Shown here: positions 11,701-23,542 of the stretch, piece by piece
Numbering within the stretch: position 1 is the first letter of the stretch
How the letters are laid out: each line of letters starts with the position of its first letter
Assembly: GCA_014281115.1 (NCBI GenBank)
Contig: JACONQ010000003.1
Span: 4,340,001 to 4,404,000, forward strand
Source of the DNA: Laburnicola sp. R22_1
Taxonomy: Eukaryota > Ascomycota > Dothideomycetes > Pleosporales > Didymosphaeriaceae
Direction of reading: 5' to 3'
DNA: 64,000 nt
Position numbers and translations under genes: made by a program
The notes under the pieces: model-generated
What the model saw: only the letters and a program-made list of their open reading frames with translations
Database searches by the model: none
Told to the model about the DNA's origin: nothing

Positions 11701-14700
11701 TAGAACTTTTTATAGACTAATCTTATAAATTGTAGCACTAGTTTTAATATTTTTTCTAAGCTAATTATATCCGTAATAATATTACTAGCTATCTAATCTC
11801 CTATTTATATTGCCTATAGGTCTGTTGCCTATTTTACTATAATAACCTACCACTAATATAGTAAGATGTTTTCTTTAGACGGTTACGTCTTCTTAAGGTC
11901 TATAATTTATAGCTCTTTATATACTACTTAGAGGTAGATTAGTGTAAACTAGCTACTCTTCTATATACTTATAAATATCTTAATTACTATATTACTCTTA
12001 TTATTATTCTTTTTAGGTAGGTTAATTATAAAGCGTGGTGTACACTCCTTCTTATTCTTCTTTATAATTTTCTAATTACTCTTTTATATTTTCTAATAGG
12101 CTAGAACCTATAAATATTACTTTTAGATAGTGCGCTCAACTTAGTAGCACTAGAGACATAAGTAGCGCTTACTAGTGCAGCCTTATAGTTGGTAAAAATT
12201 ACTTTAAAAATTAAATTCTTAGCTATATTAGGCTTTAGAATAGTGTATATATCCTCTAAGTAATTAAGAGCATACGTGTATAAAATATAAAGGTTAAGAA
12301 TATAAAACTAAAACACTCTCTTTTACTTCTATAGTAAATATATACTTTTAATAAGAGAGTAAGTAGCCTTTTATTACTATATAATTTACTTTTTATTTAT
12401 AGCCTTTTTAGTGTCTACTTACTCTATCTACTATATAAAGCTAGCAATAAGTTAGTTGTTATTAAGATTAGTAAAGTCTCCTCTTTATTCTTCCTTATTA
12501 CTCTTAGGCACTAGCTCTTCCTTAACTAGCTTTTTACTACCCCCCTCTATAAATAGGGCCTTATTCTCCAGCTTGTCTAATATACTTAGTGCAGATATTT
12601 TAGCGCGTTTTTTAATTATATTCTCACGCGTTATTTTTCTTAGTTATAATTAGTCTAGTAACTTTTAAGTAGAAGCTATCTACTTAGTAGAAGTCTTAAA
12701 GCTAAGAGTCGCTATAGCTGTTAATACAATATAGGCTTATTTAGCTATATTTTTCTTAGTAACTACTAGTTTGTTAGCTACGCAGGTAATACTAGCGTTA
12801 TTTTGCCTATTTTATAGAATTAGCTTAGCTAGAATCTAGAGGTAAGTCTAGATTAGGTTATCGCTACGAATACGCACGCTAGAGAATATTAACGTTATAT
12901 TTATAGCAAATAGGCTCTTTAGTAAAACTAGAAATTATGCCTAGTATTATATAGTGCCCTGATTCTATATCTGGACAATAGATACTATAGCAAGTTAAAG
13001 CTCCCCAATTTGCGGAATCGCCTTAGTAACCATAGTAGCCAAGTTAATAGAGTGCTTTAACACTTTTATAGACTAGCAAAGTTACTTATAGGTATGCCCT
13101 ATAATGCTATTATTAATAGATATTTTAAGTAGCATATTATAAGGCACCTTTAATATCTCCTACGCAAAGAGGTCTAGATAAGAAACCTAATAGGTAAAGG
13201 ATTCGCCTAATAAAATGCGGAGATTAGAGGTTATTTAGTTAGTTCGTCCTTCTTTACTACTAGAACCTTCTACCTTAGATTTATTAATAGCGGCAGTGGC
13301 TATGCTATTAGCAAACTCGATTTTTAGTATATAAGCCTCTTTATCTTTACTTACTTTGCCCTCCTTATCTAGGTAGTATTTACTTAAGGCTTTGGAGGTT
13401 AATAGTAGTAGTTAGGTAGTTAATCTTAGGGATTAGTAAAGTTTACTAGTAACTCCTAGGAAGGACTAGTAGATATAATTAGACTTACTTATTACTTTTA
13501 ATAGGAAAAGATTCTAATAGCGATTTACTTTTAGAAGTGCTAAAACTATTAGATAGACTAGTAAAGCTAGAAGGTTATTAGTAAAGTTTACTAGTAATCT
13601 CTAGAGAGGGCTAGTAGATATAGTTAGACTTATACATTATTAAAAGTCCTATGCTTCTTTTATATAAGGCTACCCTACTCTACTATAAAGTCTAATTTAA
13701 ATATACTAAGGCTAGAATTAAAGTTCTATATACTAGACTAATTACCTATCCTAGGGGGTTATTAGTAAAGTTTACTAGTAACCCCTAAGGAGGACTAGTA
13801 GATAAGGTTAGACTTACTTATTAATTTTGTTAGGAAAAGGTTCTAATAGCAATCTACTCTTAGAAGTGCTAGAACTATTATGTAGGCTAGTAAAGCTAGG
13901 GGGTTATTAGTAAAGTTTACTAGTAACCCCTATAAATATAGTTATAGGGAAGGTTTAACATACTTATTAGACTCTATATTTAGCGTTATATTCTTTATAG
14001 TGTTATCTATTCTTTGGTAAAGACCTTATAATAATAAATATAGCTATGCAGTATATTAGCCACTATACTTATTAAGGGGTAAATACTAAGGATCTTTATA
14101 ATATAAATAGAGCCCGAACCCGCCCTAGGTAGACTTTCTAGAGTATCTTCTAGTACCCTCTAGGGGGGTCTCTAGTAAAGTTTAGAAAACCCTATACTTA
14201 TTTCGAATTAACTTAGTGCTTTCTGCGCGTTAGCCTAAGAATAGGTACTATACAGCGCGCGCCACTACTACGTGCTCTATAGGTAGTAATTAGGGTTAGA
14301 AATTAGCCTATAGTAGAGCTATAAATAAGCTTTTTAAAAGATATAGCTTTGTACGTATTAGCGGGTTATACAGCTAGGTTAATAGAGTAGGGTAGAGTTA
14401 AGTAGAGAGTTAAGGGCGAGAGGTAGTAGGTAAGAGAAAAGTAAAAACAACGCTAAGACTCGCAATAGAAGTATAGACTATCTTATTTTAAACTTTACTA
14501 GTAACCTCTATAAAAAAGGTATCTTATAAAGTACAGTGCTAGCTATGTAGTATTATAGTGTTCTCATAGCTCTAATTTATACTCGCTAGCGCTAGAGTAA
14601 CACTTGTCTTATATAAGAATTAGCTATAGTCTATGCTTAGACTATTAAATATAATACGCTATTACTCTCTTAAATATAGCACATAGTTCTATAATTATTA

Positions 14701-15099
14701 TTCCTATAAATAGTATTACGCAACTATATATAAAATATAATAATTATAACTATAGCCTAAGAATGCTAAGACGCTCTATATTCTTATAGGGGTTTGCTAT
14801 AAAGTTTACCTCTAACTCCTAACTACTACTAAGACTATATACTATATAGAAGTTTGTCCTACCTTCTACTAATAAAGAAGGTATAAGTTATCTAGTTTAA
14901 TCCTAATATAATGCAATTTGCCTTAGAGTTATTACTAAACTTAACTACGCTTATAAAGTGTTGGCGAAAGTCTTATTTACTATCTATATTCTAGTCTATA
15001 CCTTTAATCTATCTAATCTGCCTAGTCAAGGTAGTATAGGCTTCTAAGTAGCGATTTTAAAGCACTGCCTATATCTCCTATATAGCGTGTCTATATATA
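8761..15099 (-). other. Long RIP-degraded region, probably once coding on the minus strand; unidentified
   Basis: Minus-strand reading through stops gives stretches with a plausible coding character, for example near 8,800-9,000 and 12,000-12,300, but I recognise no domain. The short plus-strand open frame at 12,456-12,653 looks like a chance frame. The region also carries the palindromic repeats listed separately. It may be one or more long genes or a large element accompanying the helicase relic upstream of it on the same strand. Confidence 0.35.
13426..13935. repeat. Four copies of a palindromic repeat unit
   Basis: Copies at about 13,434, 13,576, 13,758 and 13,900 contain the near-perfect palindrome attagtaaagtttactagta. 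At three of the four it is followed by a C-containing word, ggactagtagat and gttagacttactta. Units are spaced about 140-180 bp. Single copies of the palindrome or half-sites occur near 9,632, 10,801, 14,170 and 14,496, and in both LTR-like repeats (3,460 and 8,304). Confidence 0.65.
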
Positions 15100-17300
15100 T
15101 AAAGGTTCTATTAAAGTAGTTCTTTACATACCTGTAAAGTGCTATATATAGTCTACTTTAAGTAGTAGTTTACTAGAAGATAATACTACTAATAGGTGCC
15201 CTTTTTCTACTTATTTTACACCTTTTTTTTATACTCTCCTACTATGCCTTTTATATCTTTTAGTCTATTACCGCTTTCCTCTCTATATTATTTTCTTATA
15301 TAGTTAAAGACTTTATTATTTATAAAGTAGGCGACGTAATATAACCTCTAATAGTTGTGAGTTGCTAGTATTTCTTACTAGAAGATCTAAGTCTAACACC
15401 TTTTACTATAGTTAGCAGACTATGCTAAAAAGTCTAGTTTTCTTACCTGCCTAGCTATGCGAAACCTAAAGACTAGGGTAGACCTTAGTACTAGTAAGGC
15501 ACCTGTTAGACTTATAACTATTATTATCTTATTTTAGTCTAGCTAATAGGTTCTTAGGCGAGCGTATATCTTAGCTAATACTCTACTTATATCTCTAAAA
15601 TAAGCCTAGTATAGGACTTATAAACATACTTAGAGAAGTTATACTCTTCTTAGAACTTAATACAAGCTAGATAGGCGTGGCGCTAAAACTTAAGCTAACT
15701 ACTAAGGATAAGGGTAGCTTTTTATACTACTAGGTTAGTAGCGTAAGTAATAGTAATAAAAGATTCCTATTTAGGATCTTATCTTTTAGTGTGGCACGCT
15801 TCTACTATATATAACACCCTGGGTTAGAGGTTAAGAGTAAAGTATTAGACAACACTAGAGTGGCGTACATACTTATTTTAGCTAGCTTTAGTAATTAGTT
15901 AACTATTTTCATAAAGCTTAGTAAATAAAAAGAATATAGTTATACACTATATATATTATATAGCTTCTTTAATAGAGTATATATTTTGCGTAATATATCT
16001 CTATTAAAGTATATGTTAATAATACTTTACTAACACGCTAGCTAGATTAATCCTTCTTATATATACGCCCTTATAGTAGCTTTTACATCCTTGCCTATAT
16101 AGTTAAAAAGCCAGTTAGATAGTTTTAGACTAACAATTAGGCGGGTAATATGTAGAAGTCTATTACGACCTATATGCCTATACTTTTAGTTATAGCTTAG
16201 TATATTTATAGGTAGTGCAAACTATACTATGGCCTATACGTCTAAGATATAGAAGCCTTTAATAAGAGCACTTATAGCCACTATTACACCTTTAGTCTTT
16301 TTACTAAACGCCTATAGTTATTTAGTCTTTAGTGGCTCCTCTACCTTTATATAGTATCTTAGGCAACTAAGAGCGCTTACTATAGCGTCTACTATAATAG
16401 CTAAGTTAATATAGATAAGAACCTTACTATATTTATTAATTGCTTTTTATATATATTTTGCTATATTTTAATACTAAAATGTGTACAACACTAGTATACT
16501 GCATACTTTATACTATATATTAGGCTAAATAGTAGGCTCTCTAAATAGTATAATATTAGTTAGCAGGCTAAGAAGATTAAAGGCTTAGAGTTAGTATATA
16601 GGTGGCAGAGTTATAGTAAGTAATATTAAGGGCACTTAGTACTTAGTTAATATATAAAGGTTCTAAAGATAAGGGCGATAGTCTATATTAGGGAGGATAA
16701 GGTAGTGGAATTTGTCTACTATAATTTACTCTAGCTTCTTTAAGGCTTTTTATCTTATAATAAAGCTCTAAAAGGCGTTGTTTAATATACTCTCTAGCGT
16801 TATAAGGATAATAAATACCTACATATTATATAAGTCTTACTTCTAAATAGTTATATAAATGTGTAGTACTTTACACTAGGCTAGAAAATTTATATAAAGT
16901 GCTACTAGTAGAAGAATAATAATACTTTATTTATAGTCTAGAAAGTAAGGGAGTAGTATAAAGAGAAGACTTTTCTCTAACCCTATCCTAGTAATATATA
17001 CTATCACGCTTTCGCCTATAAGAATAGTATTAAGTATAGGCTTTTATAGACTGTAAAACTAGGCAGCCTTACTAAGATTCTCCCTTAATAGCTAGAGTAG
17101 GTTTACACCCTTATAATTAGAATTGCGAAAAACTCTAAGCGTGCAATATAGTATTTTAAGACGTATTAAGATTTTTAGGTGTAGTAGGTAGAAAGTTTAG
17201 AGTCCTGTGCTATTATATAGATACGTAGTAGTTAGCCTTAGTACTATTAGATAGCTAGTAAAAAATTCTAGACACGTTAAGTGCGTACACTGCGTATACT
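15100..17300 (-). pseudogene. RecQ-like DExH helicase relic (fungal, telomere-linked-helicase type)
   Basis: Minus-strand reading through stops shows helicase motifs in the right order. A degraded Walker A, TRIGLEKSLLF, lies at about 16,971-16,993 and is followed by a hydrophobic strand and LVAL. VDKFH stands where the family has DECH or DEVH (16,701-16,725). LTITLPP corresponds to motif III TAT (about 16,600-16,630). A C-terminal half with VIVAISALIKGFYILDVQAI matches the family segment with GMGxDxPDV, and YRHIGRNR at about 16,151-16,183 matches motif VI (SGRAGRDG). The catalytic residues are eroded and stops are frequent. In fungi such helicases occur as single genes, as subtelomeric telomere-linked helicase copies and in mobile elements. 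I infer the repeated type because RIP needs a repeated target. The outer limits are approximate. Confidence 0.65.
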
Positions 17301-18604
17301 ATTTTGGCTAAATATTTTATCTATATTTTTAGAGCCTTAGTCTCGCCCTCTTCTAATATATTATTAACCTTATGTTTAGATAACTCTTAGAGTAGTTTAT
17401 TCTTGTCGCCAATCTTTCTTCTAAAAGCGATAATACGGTGGCGTATAGTACTAATATTAATCTTCTTGCCTAGCCACTATAGAGTTGCCTATTAGACTAC
17501 TTAGCTTAGTAGTTAGAATGTAGTATGCTGTCTACTATTCTTAGCAGACTAAATAAGAGGGCTTTGTGCTTATATATAGTAATGCGTTTGTATTTTCCTT
17601 AGTAGCTGCCCTTAAACTATAAAATAGAATAGATAGATAAGCTAAATATACTAAACTACTAGGCTACCTATATTAATAGAAAGGAACTTCTAAATTATCT
17701 TTATAGACTTATTGTAGTTATAACCTTTATAGTACTATAGTATAAGTACTATAAGGGATTTATAGATAAAGGTATAACGCATTTTTATTATAGTGTTATT
17801 TTCTAGTTAGATACTAAGAACCTCTAGTTTACACCTAGACTGTCCACTTATAAAGTAGACATTAGCTAATAGGTAACTTAGAAATTCTTATACGAGATTA
17901 TAATATCGCTAGACCTAGAAAAAGTTCTTAAGGTTAGTAATAATAGACTATAGGAAGGTCTTTAGATCTATCTTATTAGCGAGCTAGTTTAGAACAAAAT
18001 TAACCCTATGCCTAAGCGTAGGATTTAAAAAGTTAAAAACACTAAAGCTAGGGGTTGTATTCTTTAGGTCTTTAGTAAGTATATTCTATAGGATAGTGGG
18101 CAATTCTATAGCTTCTAATAGAGCCTAAATAACTTAGGGCTATATATAGTAGAATAGGCATATAGTATATATAGTAATACTCTAAAAACTTATCTATAAT
18201 ACTACCGTTGCCTCTAGATTAGAAAGGTTAATTATTTCTTAAAATAATAGCCTTATAAGTAACTCTATTAGTAAGTTATAATCTAGTAAATAGAGTACTA
18301 CAGCTTATTAAAACTACTATATACTAAAGTTACTTATTACGTTAGTAATATATTAAGAAATTTTAATACTAGCCTTAAATACTTATTATAAAGAAAGCTA
18401 TCTATTACTATATTAGAGTTATTTTACACTATTCTTTAAGAGTATATAGCCTTATTTTTATTAACTAAAATAAGTAGTAGTAGCTAATATTACCTTTATA
18501 ATATTAAAAATATTACTACCTCTAATATTAATAATTTTATAAGTATAGTAATACTTATATATAAACTACACTTTACTTATATTTTTACGCTTAATAATGT
18601 AATA
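17301..18604. other. RIPed stretch upstream of the helicase relic
   Basis: I see no recognisable gene. It may be the decayed N-terminal part of the helicase gene on the minus strand, but no motif supports that. It ends at the TA that flanks the Tc1 element. Confidence 0.4.
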
Positions 18605-18999
18605 CAGTAGGGTGACACAAAAAACGCCTAGTAAAAAGATAACTTTTTAAAAGTTATATAACTAGGTGAGTTTTAATGCTATGTAAATAAAAAGTATACC
18701 GTTTTAAGGAGAAGATTTGGTAGATTTAGTATAGAAGGTTAGTAAGAGCTTAGTAGTCAGCGCTAACTAGAGGTATCTTAGTAAAATTAAGAGAATTTTT
18801 TCTTAAAACTTTGACCCTATATAACTTTCTTTTCTACGTAGATAAAATTCTATAACTTATATATATTATAGTTTAGTCTATAAGGACTATATGACTTAAC
18901 TTTTATTATAGCTTTATTCATAGAAATAATAATTATAAGGAAAAAGATAAAAATGAATTAAAATTAAACAATTAGATAGAACTAGTAAATAATATATAA

Positions 19000-20272
19000 C
19001 TAGTACTTAGTATACCATCCATTAGCCTCTATAACGTCATTATAACGCTTAGGCAAAGATAGTATACAATGATCAATAGCCTCCTGTGGAATTAAATCCC
19101 ACTCCTCTTGTACAGCTCTTTTAAAGGCTTCTACACTAGATCTACTAGTGCCAAAGCCTAAAGAAGCCCTATTTCTTTTTCCTAGCTTATCTTTTAATAG
19201 ACTCCAAACGTTTTCTATAGGATTTAAGTCTGGTGAATAGGGTGGATGCCCAAAAACAAAGACTTTATTCCTAGAAAACCGCCTTTTCACCTGTGGAGTT
19301 CCGTGGATCTTCGAATTATCCTGTTGAAATTTCCAGCCTAGTTATAATTAGTATAAGGAATAAGATTATAAAAATATAATATATATATATATATATTATA
19401 TATATTAAAAGAAAAAAAAAAAAGAAGAAAAAGGAGTACTTTACTTACCTCTTTTTAAAAGAGGTTTTAAGACAGGATTTAAACACTCCTGTATATATCT
19501 AGTGTTATTAAAGGGCCTAGTTTTAATAGGGTCCCTTAAAAACACTAGTTTAGAACGTTCTCCTATCCAAATACAGCCTCAGACTAAGATAGAAATATCT
19601 CGCACTTTCAGTGAATTAGTACTAGCTCAAAAAAAAAGATATAAAAAAAGTAAAATATCCCAATTATAGAGGAATAAGGGCTCTATAATTCCAGAAATTA
19701 AAAGAAATTAATAACTTACTAGTTGTTCGGTTTTTGCGCTGTTTAGGCCTAATTTTCGATTTTCCCCTTTTTCTTATATATTCTTGCCTATTACCATGCC
19801 CCCTTTGGATAGTAGACTCGTCAGAAAATATAACTTTAGCAAAGTTAATATTTTCTAGCTTCTTAACTATCTCTTTAGCCCAGAATTCTCTTCTTTTAGC
19901 TCTTTCTTTAGTTAAATAGGCCTTTTTCTTAGAGACGTTAAAAGAATAGTCTTCTCCTTTTAAAACTCTGTGTAACGTCCTCTCAGTAAAGCCAAACCTA
20001 TTATCTTCTTATAGCCTCTTATTTGTCTTCTTAGGGCTTTTAGTTAAATTCCTATTAATAACTCTTTTCTCTCTAGAAGTATCCTTAGTTGCTCTCCTCT
20101 GTTTTATCCCTTTTAATAAGTTATCTCCCTTATTTTTCTTATTAATACGTCTAATAGCAGTCTTAATAGATTGTAGAGGCTTATTAAGGGTAGTAGCAAT
20201 AGTAGAATTAGAAGTATTTGCTTTTTTAAGTAAAGAAACTTAACTTTCGAGTTTTGACAATTTTGGCTCCAT
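19000..20272 (-). pseudogene. Tc1-type DD34E transposase (broken)
   Basis: The frame starts with ATG at 20,272 (MEPKLSKLES). After a helix-turn-helix-like N-terminal part comes the first catalytic Asp in VIFSDEST (about 19,810-19,830). The second is in FQQDNSKIHG (about 19,319), and the terminal block SPDLNPIENVW follows, with 34 residues between the second Asp and the Glu of NPIE. This spacing is the DD34E signature of Tc1. The last 96 codons (19,000-19,290) are still open and end in NGWYTKY. Two early stops are TAA codons at likely CAA (Gln) sites. The part between the first and second Asp is disrupted, with several stops, an (AT)n tract and an A-rich tract (about 19,375-19,440) where the frame is lost. 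The enzyme would have moved the element at TA sites. It is not functional here. Confidence 0.88.
19375..19440. repeat. AT dinucleotide run and adjoining A-rich tract
   Basis: An (AT)n stretch of about 25 bp is followed by a purine run of mainly A with G. It lies in the middle of the Tc1 transposase frame, between the first and second catalytic Asp, so it is a secondary expansion or insertion. Confidence 0.7.
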
Positions 20273-20726
20273 TCGAGGAAATACAAAAGAGAAACTTTAC
20301 TAGACAAAAGATATTATATTATACTATAATCTTAGTAATAAATTACGTGATTTAATTAACTTTTAAAATAACGTGACTTTTCAACCTTAAATAATTACTT
20401 AATTAAGTTATATAAGTACCCCAAATTTTTGCTTACCTAATCTACACTAGGCCTAGAATAGCTAGTAAAAACATTAGCCTAGTAGCATACTAAATATAAA
20501 AGTCATAACGCCTTAAAAATTAACTTTATAGAAACACTAAGTTTAGAGATAGATACCTTAAGGACCCTGCTTAGTAAGCACGTAACTAGTACCGAATCGT
20601 AATCTCATATATTTTCTCTTTAAAACCGTATACTTTTTATTTACATAGTGTTAAAACTCACTTAGTTATATAACTTTTACAAAGGTATCTTTTTACTAGA
20701 CGCTTTTTTTATGTCACCCCACTGTA

Positions 20727-21249
20727 GTTATATTTAAAAATTTAGCTTTATTTATATTATTAAGTTATAAATAACTTTATAAAGCCTTTTAAATACTTTT
20801 ATTTAATACTATTAAAGTTATTACTATCTTTATTATCTCTATTATTACCTCTAGCTTTAACTGTATATACTATACTAGTCTAGCTACCCTTTATAGGCAT
20901 AATAATATCTATCTTAAACTATAACTCTAGTAACTATAACCTAAATATTTATATAGTATTAGCCTAGCTTATAGTAACTAGGGCTTAATAGAGTAATAAT
21001 ACGTATTAAAATAATATATATTAAAATAATAGTTCTAATAAGCGCGTATATTTAGTAATAGTAATAGTAATAGTAGTTCTAATAGTAAGAATTTATAAGT
21101 GTTTAGCCATGGTAGATAATTAAAATACTAAAAATATATTTATATAGAGTAGATAAATAATATTAAAAGGTTTAAAATAGTAATATATCTATTAAGTAAG
21201 TTATATACCCTAGTACCTTTTATAATATATTATCTTAAAACTATAATAG
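20727..21249. other. RIPed stretch, no gene seen
   Basis: Very AT-rich sequence with short TAATAG runs near 21,055-21,090. It probably includes the left end and 5' region of pogo relic P2, but I could not find an inverted repeat. Confidence 0.4.
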
Positions 21250-21955
21250 CTTAACTAACTTCTACCTAATTACCTTATAATAAAGTAAATATCTCTCTAG
21301 CTATCTTAGCTATTAGAATTAAATCTAAAGTAAAAGATATACTACTACTACCTATAGTATCTCTAAAAGTACACTCTATAGCTAATACGCTAGAGTATTT
21401 CTATAATATAATTATAAGCCTAAATTCAAAAAACTTAGTAAGATAAAAGAGAAGATAGTTATTAGACATATGCTTAACCTAGATTTATAAGGCTTTACGC
21501 TCTTATTAGATGCTATATAAAATATAGTAAATAAGCTACTTATTAAGCGCGGCGCTAGCTAGGTAGGTAAGAAGTAGTCTAGAAACTTTGTTAAGCAAAT
21601 AGATAGCCTTACAATACACTTTAATTAATTATATAATTAATAAAGAGCTTTATATAAAAATTATAAGGCTATTTAGATTTAGTTTAAGTTTATAGTGTGT
21701 ATAAGAACTACCTATAGTATTTATAATAAGAATACCTATAACTTTAATAAGACTAGCTTTATAATAGATAAGATATTAGCTTAGCTTATTATTATAGGCT
21801 TAGAGAGATAAGACAGACCTAAGGATATATAGCTAGACAATTATAAGTAGGTTATAGCAATTTAGGTAATTAATACTACTAAGTAAGTAATTTTATTCTT
21901 TATTATCTTCGCTAGCTAGTATTACCTCTTTGCCTAGTACTAGGAGGATAATAAT
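21250..21955 (+). pseudogene. Pogo/Fot1 transposase relic P2, N-terminal half
   Basis: Plus-strand reading through stops aligns with the N-terminal half of Fot1-like transposases. It has a LxLxGFxLLLDAI segment (about 21,480-21,510), then a RNFVKQ segment, then NKNTYNFNKTSFIIDKILAQ, then the region before the catalytic core ending in FASQYYLFAQYQED. The frame stops matching at about 21,955 and resumes at 23,543, so the gene is interrupted rather than truncated. Confidence 0.75.
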
Positions 21956-23060
21956 AGCCTACCTAGTACTACTACTACTACCTACTATTTTTAAAAATAA
22001 TAGAAAAAGGCTTTTCTACTTACTAATATTTTCTATATACTATATAATAGTGAAAGTTTTTTTTAAGAATTTTAGAATAATGTTAAAAGGCCCTAGAAAA
22101 GTTTTTATCCTTAGTAGCATAAAAATCTAAAAAAGTTTACAACTTCGTTAAAAAAATTTTTCTTTTTTTTAGAAAACGTTTTACTTATAAATAATAGTAG
22201 CCCATCTAGTACTATTACTACTACCTACTATCTTTAAAAAATAGTAGAAAAACATTCTCTATAATTCTATAATTTAGAAAACTAAAATAGCTTATATAAT
22301 ACAAAGTTGTACTAATTTCTTTGTTATATAAATAAGTAAATTGTAGTAAACTATCTATCTACTAGTACTTTTTAGCTTACTAATATTTTCTATATACTAT
22401 ATAATAGTAGAAGGGTTTTTAAGGATTTTAGAATAATTTTAAGAGGCCCTAACAAGGTTTTAATATAAAAATAAAAAAATAAAAACCTTAATTAAAAAAA
22501 CGTTCTCAAAAAAAGTTTTTACTTCTAAATAATAGTAGCCTACCTAGTACTATTGCTACTACCTACTCTTTTTAAAAATAGTAGAAAAAGATTCTATAAT
22601 AAAAAAACCCTTTATTTATTTAAAATTTAAAAAATTAAATTAGCTTATATAATAAAAAGCTTTATTGTTTTTAATATAAATAAATATATTTTTATACGTA
22701 TTATTTACCTAAAACTAAAATAATAAAAAGCTTTTATCTTAACTAATATAGTGTTAATTTATTTACCTAAGGGTGGAATAATAAAAGCTTTTATCTTAAA
22801 TAATATAATAAAAAAGTAAAGCCCCTTAGTACTTAAAAAGATATTGTTATACAATACTTACTTTATATTACTTTTTTACTTATTAATATTTTTATTGCAT
22901 GAAAAAGGATATTTTTTAAAGAATTTTAGAATAATTTTAATAAAGACTAGAAATGTTTTTATTTTTAGTAATGTTAAAAAAACTTTATACTTACAAATAA
23001 TAGTAGCTTAGTATTATTTCTACTACTTACTGTTTTTAAAAGTAATAATAAAAATTCTTT
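21945..23060. repeat. Subrepeats in AT-rich insert (possible rDNA spacer)
   Basis: Four copies of a block containing aataatagtagcctacctag, tactactacctac and tttttaaaaatagtagaaaa occur near 21,945, 22,189, 22,518 and 22,986. They are followed by partly repeated text (tttctatatactatataatag, gattttagaataatttta). The sequence is very AT-rich. Because the 28S 3' end lies immediately to the right in antisense orientation, this is where the intergenic spacer would be, and spacers often contain subrepeats. That assignment is inference. Confidence 0.55.
22740..22850. repeat. Copy of the ~100 bp inverted-repeat family (see 53,273)
   Basis: The segment matches, with many transitions, the terminal repeat of the elements at 53-54 kb and 54.6/62.7 kb. 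Shared words include acctaagggtgg, aaaagcttttatctt, aaataatataataaaaaag and agccccttagtacttaaaaa. Confidence 0.6.
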
Positions 23061-23295
23061 AGAGAATATTATATTAAAAAAATATAAATTAAAAAGTTAC
23101 TTATATATAAAAGAAGGCAATTAAAAAACCCCTTCTTTGTATAAAATTAATATTGCTAATAAAAATATTAATTATAAAGGTTTCTGACACTAAAGTATAA
23201 AAGATGTAGTAAAAAAACAGAAAAAAACTATTTAAAAAAAAGATCATAAAAAAATTTTTTTTTCAAGTAAAAATAAATATAAAAGCACTATGTAT

Positions 23296-23325
23296 ACTTA
23301 GAGAAAACTTTTTCTCCTCTAAGTT
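23296..23325 (-). other. Hairpin downstream of the 28S fragment
   Basis: The minus strand reads acttagag, a loop of about 14 bases and ctctaagt, a perfect 8 bp stem about 110 bases after the 28S 3' end. It could be the 3' external spacer hairpin used in rRNA maturation. That role is inference from position. Confidence 0.35.
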
Positions 23326-23434
23326 TGTTCACCCTTGCCTTATCTTCAGGCATAGGGTCCACTGCGACTCCTTCGGTACCTGCTAAAAGCTAGCAGGTGT
23401 ACAGATGGAGATGTATTTTTCAACCAAGCTAGCG
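23326..23434 (-). other. Probable 3' external transcribed spacer
   Basis: This short block of normal composition lies between the 28S 3' end and the AT-rich spacer-like DNA. It contains a small inverted repeat (acctgctaaaagctagcaggt). It is not RIPed, unlike everything to its left. Confidence 0.45.
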
Positions 23435-23541
23435 GCGGGCTTACGCTCAGTAGCTCGTAACTACAAGGCTACTCGACTACTTACACGACCCGGCTAGACA
23501 ACTAAGTCGTCTGCAAAGGATTTAATCCTGCGCATTTATAG
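23435..23541 (-). rRNA. 3'-terminal fragment of 28S rRNA
   Basis: Read on the minus strand, the segment matches the conserved end of fungal large-subunit rRNA. It has aaatcctttgcagacgactt, then gtgtaag, then gagtagccttgtagttacga, then gctactgagcgtaagcc. The order and spacing follow the universally conserved 3' end of 25S/28S rRNA (gagtagccttgttgttacga in most fungi). Only about 105 bases of 28S are present. Several substitutions from the usual sequence indicate a non-functional copy. The fragment begins exactly where pogo transposase P2 resumes at 23,543, so it is part of the DNA that interrupts P2. Confidence 0.88.
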
Positions 23542-23542
23542 T

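Larger units (their letters stand above)
18605..20724 (-). mobile_element. Tc1/mariner-family element with ~100 bp inverted repeats
   Basis: Both ends read inward as cagtrgggtgacay, followed by about 90 bp of matching sequence, including cgtctagtaaaaagat and tgtaaataaaaagtatac. The element is flanked by TA (18,603-18,604 and 20,725-20,726), the usual Tc1/mariner duplication. It is 2,120 bp long and holds one minus-strand transposase. It is less TpA-saturated than its surroundings, so it is probably a younger insertion or received fewer RIP cycles. Confidence 0.9.

Noticed and set aside
12456..12653. 65-codon Leu/Ser-rich frame
   Set aside because: Antisense to a coding-like minus strand; amino-acid bias reflects base composition.
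19734..19919. 61-codon plus-strand frame
   Set aside because: Lies antisense to the Tc1 transposase around its first catalytic Asp.
20113..20307. 64-codon minus-strand frame
   Set aside because: Overlaps the Tc1 transposase N-terminus in a different frame; the frame with VIFSDES and the ATG at 20,272 is the real one.
21945..23060. Centromere or telomere repeats
   Set aside because: No TTAGGG arrays anywhere in the window; the subrepeats are few and fit a spacer or transposon better.
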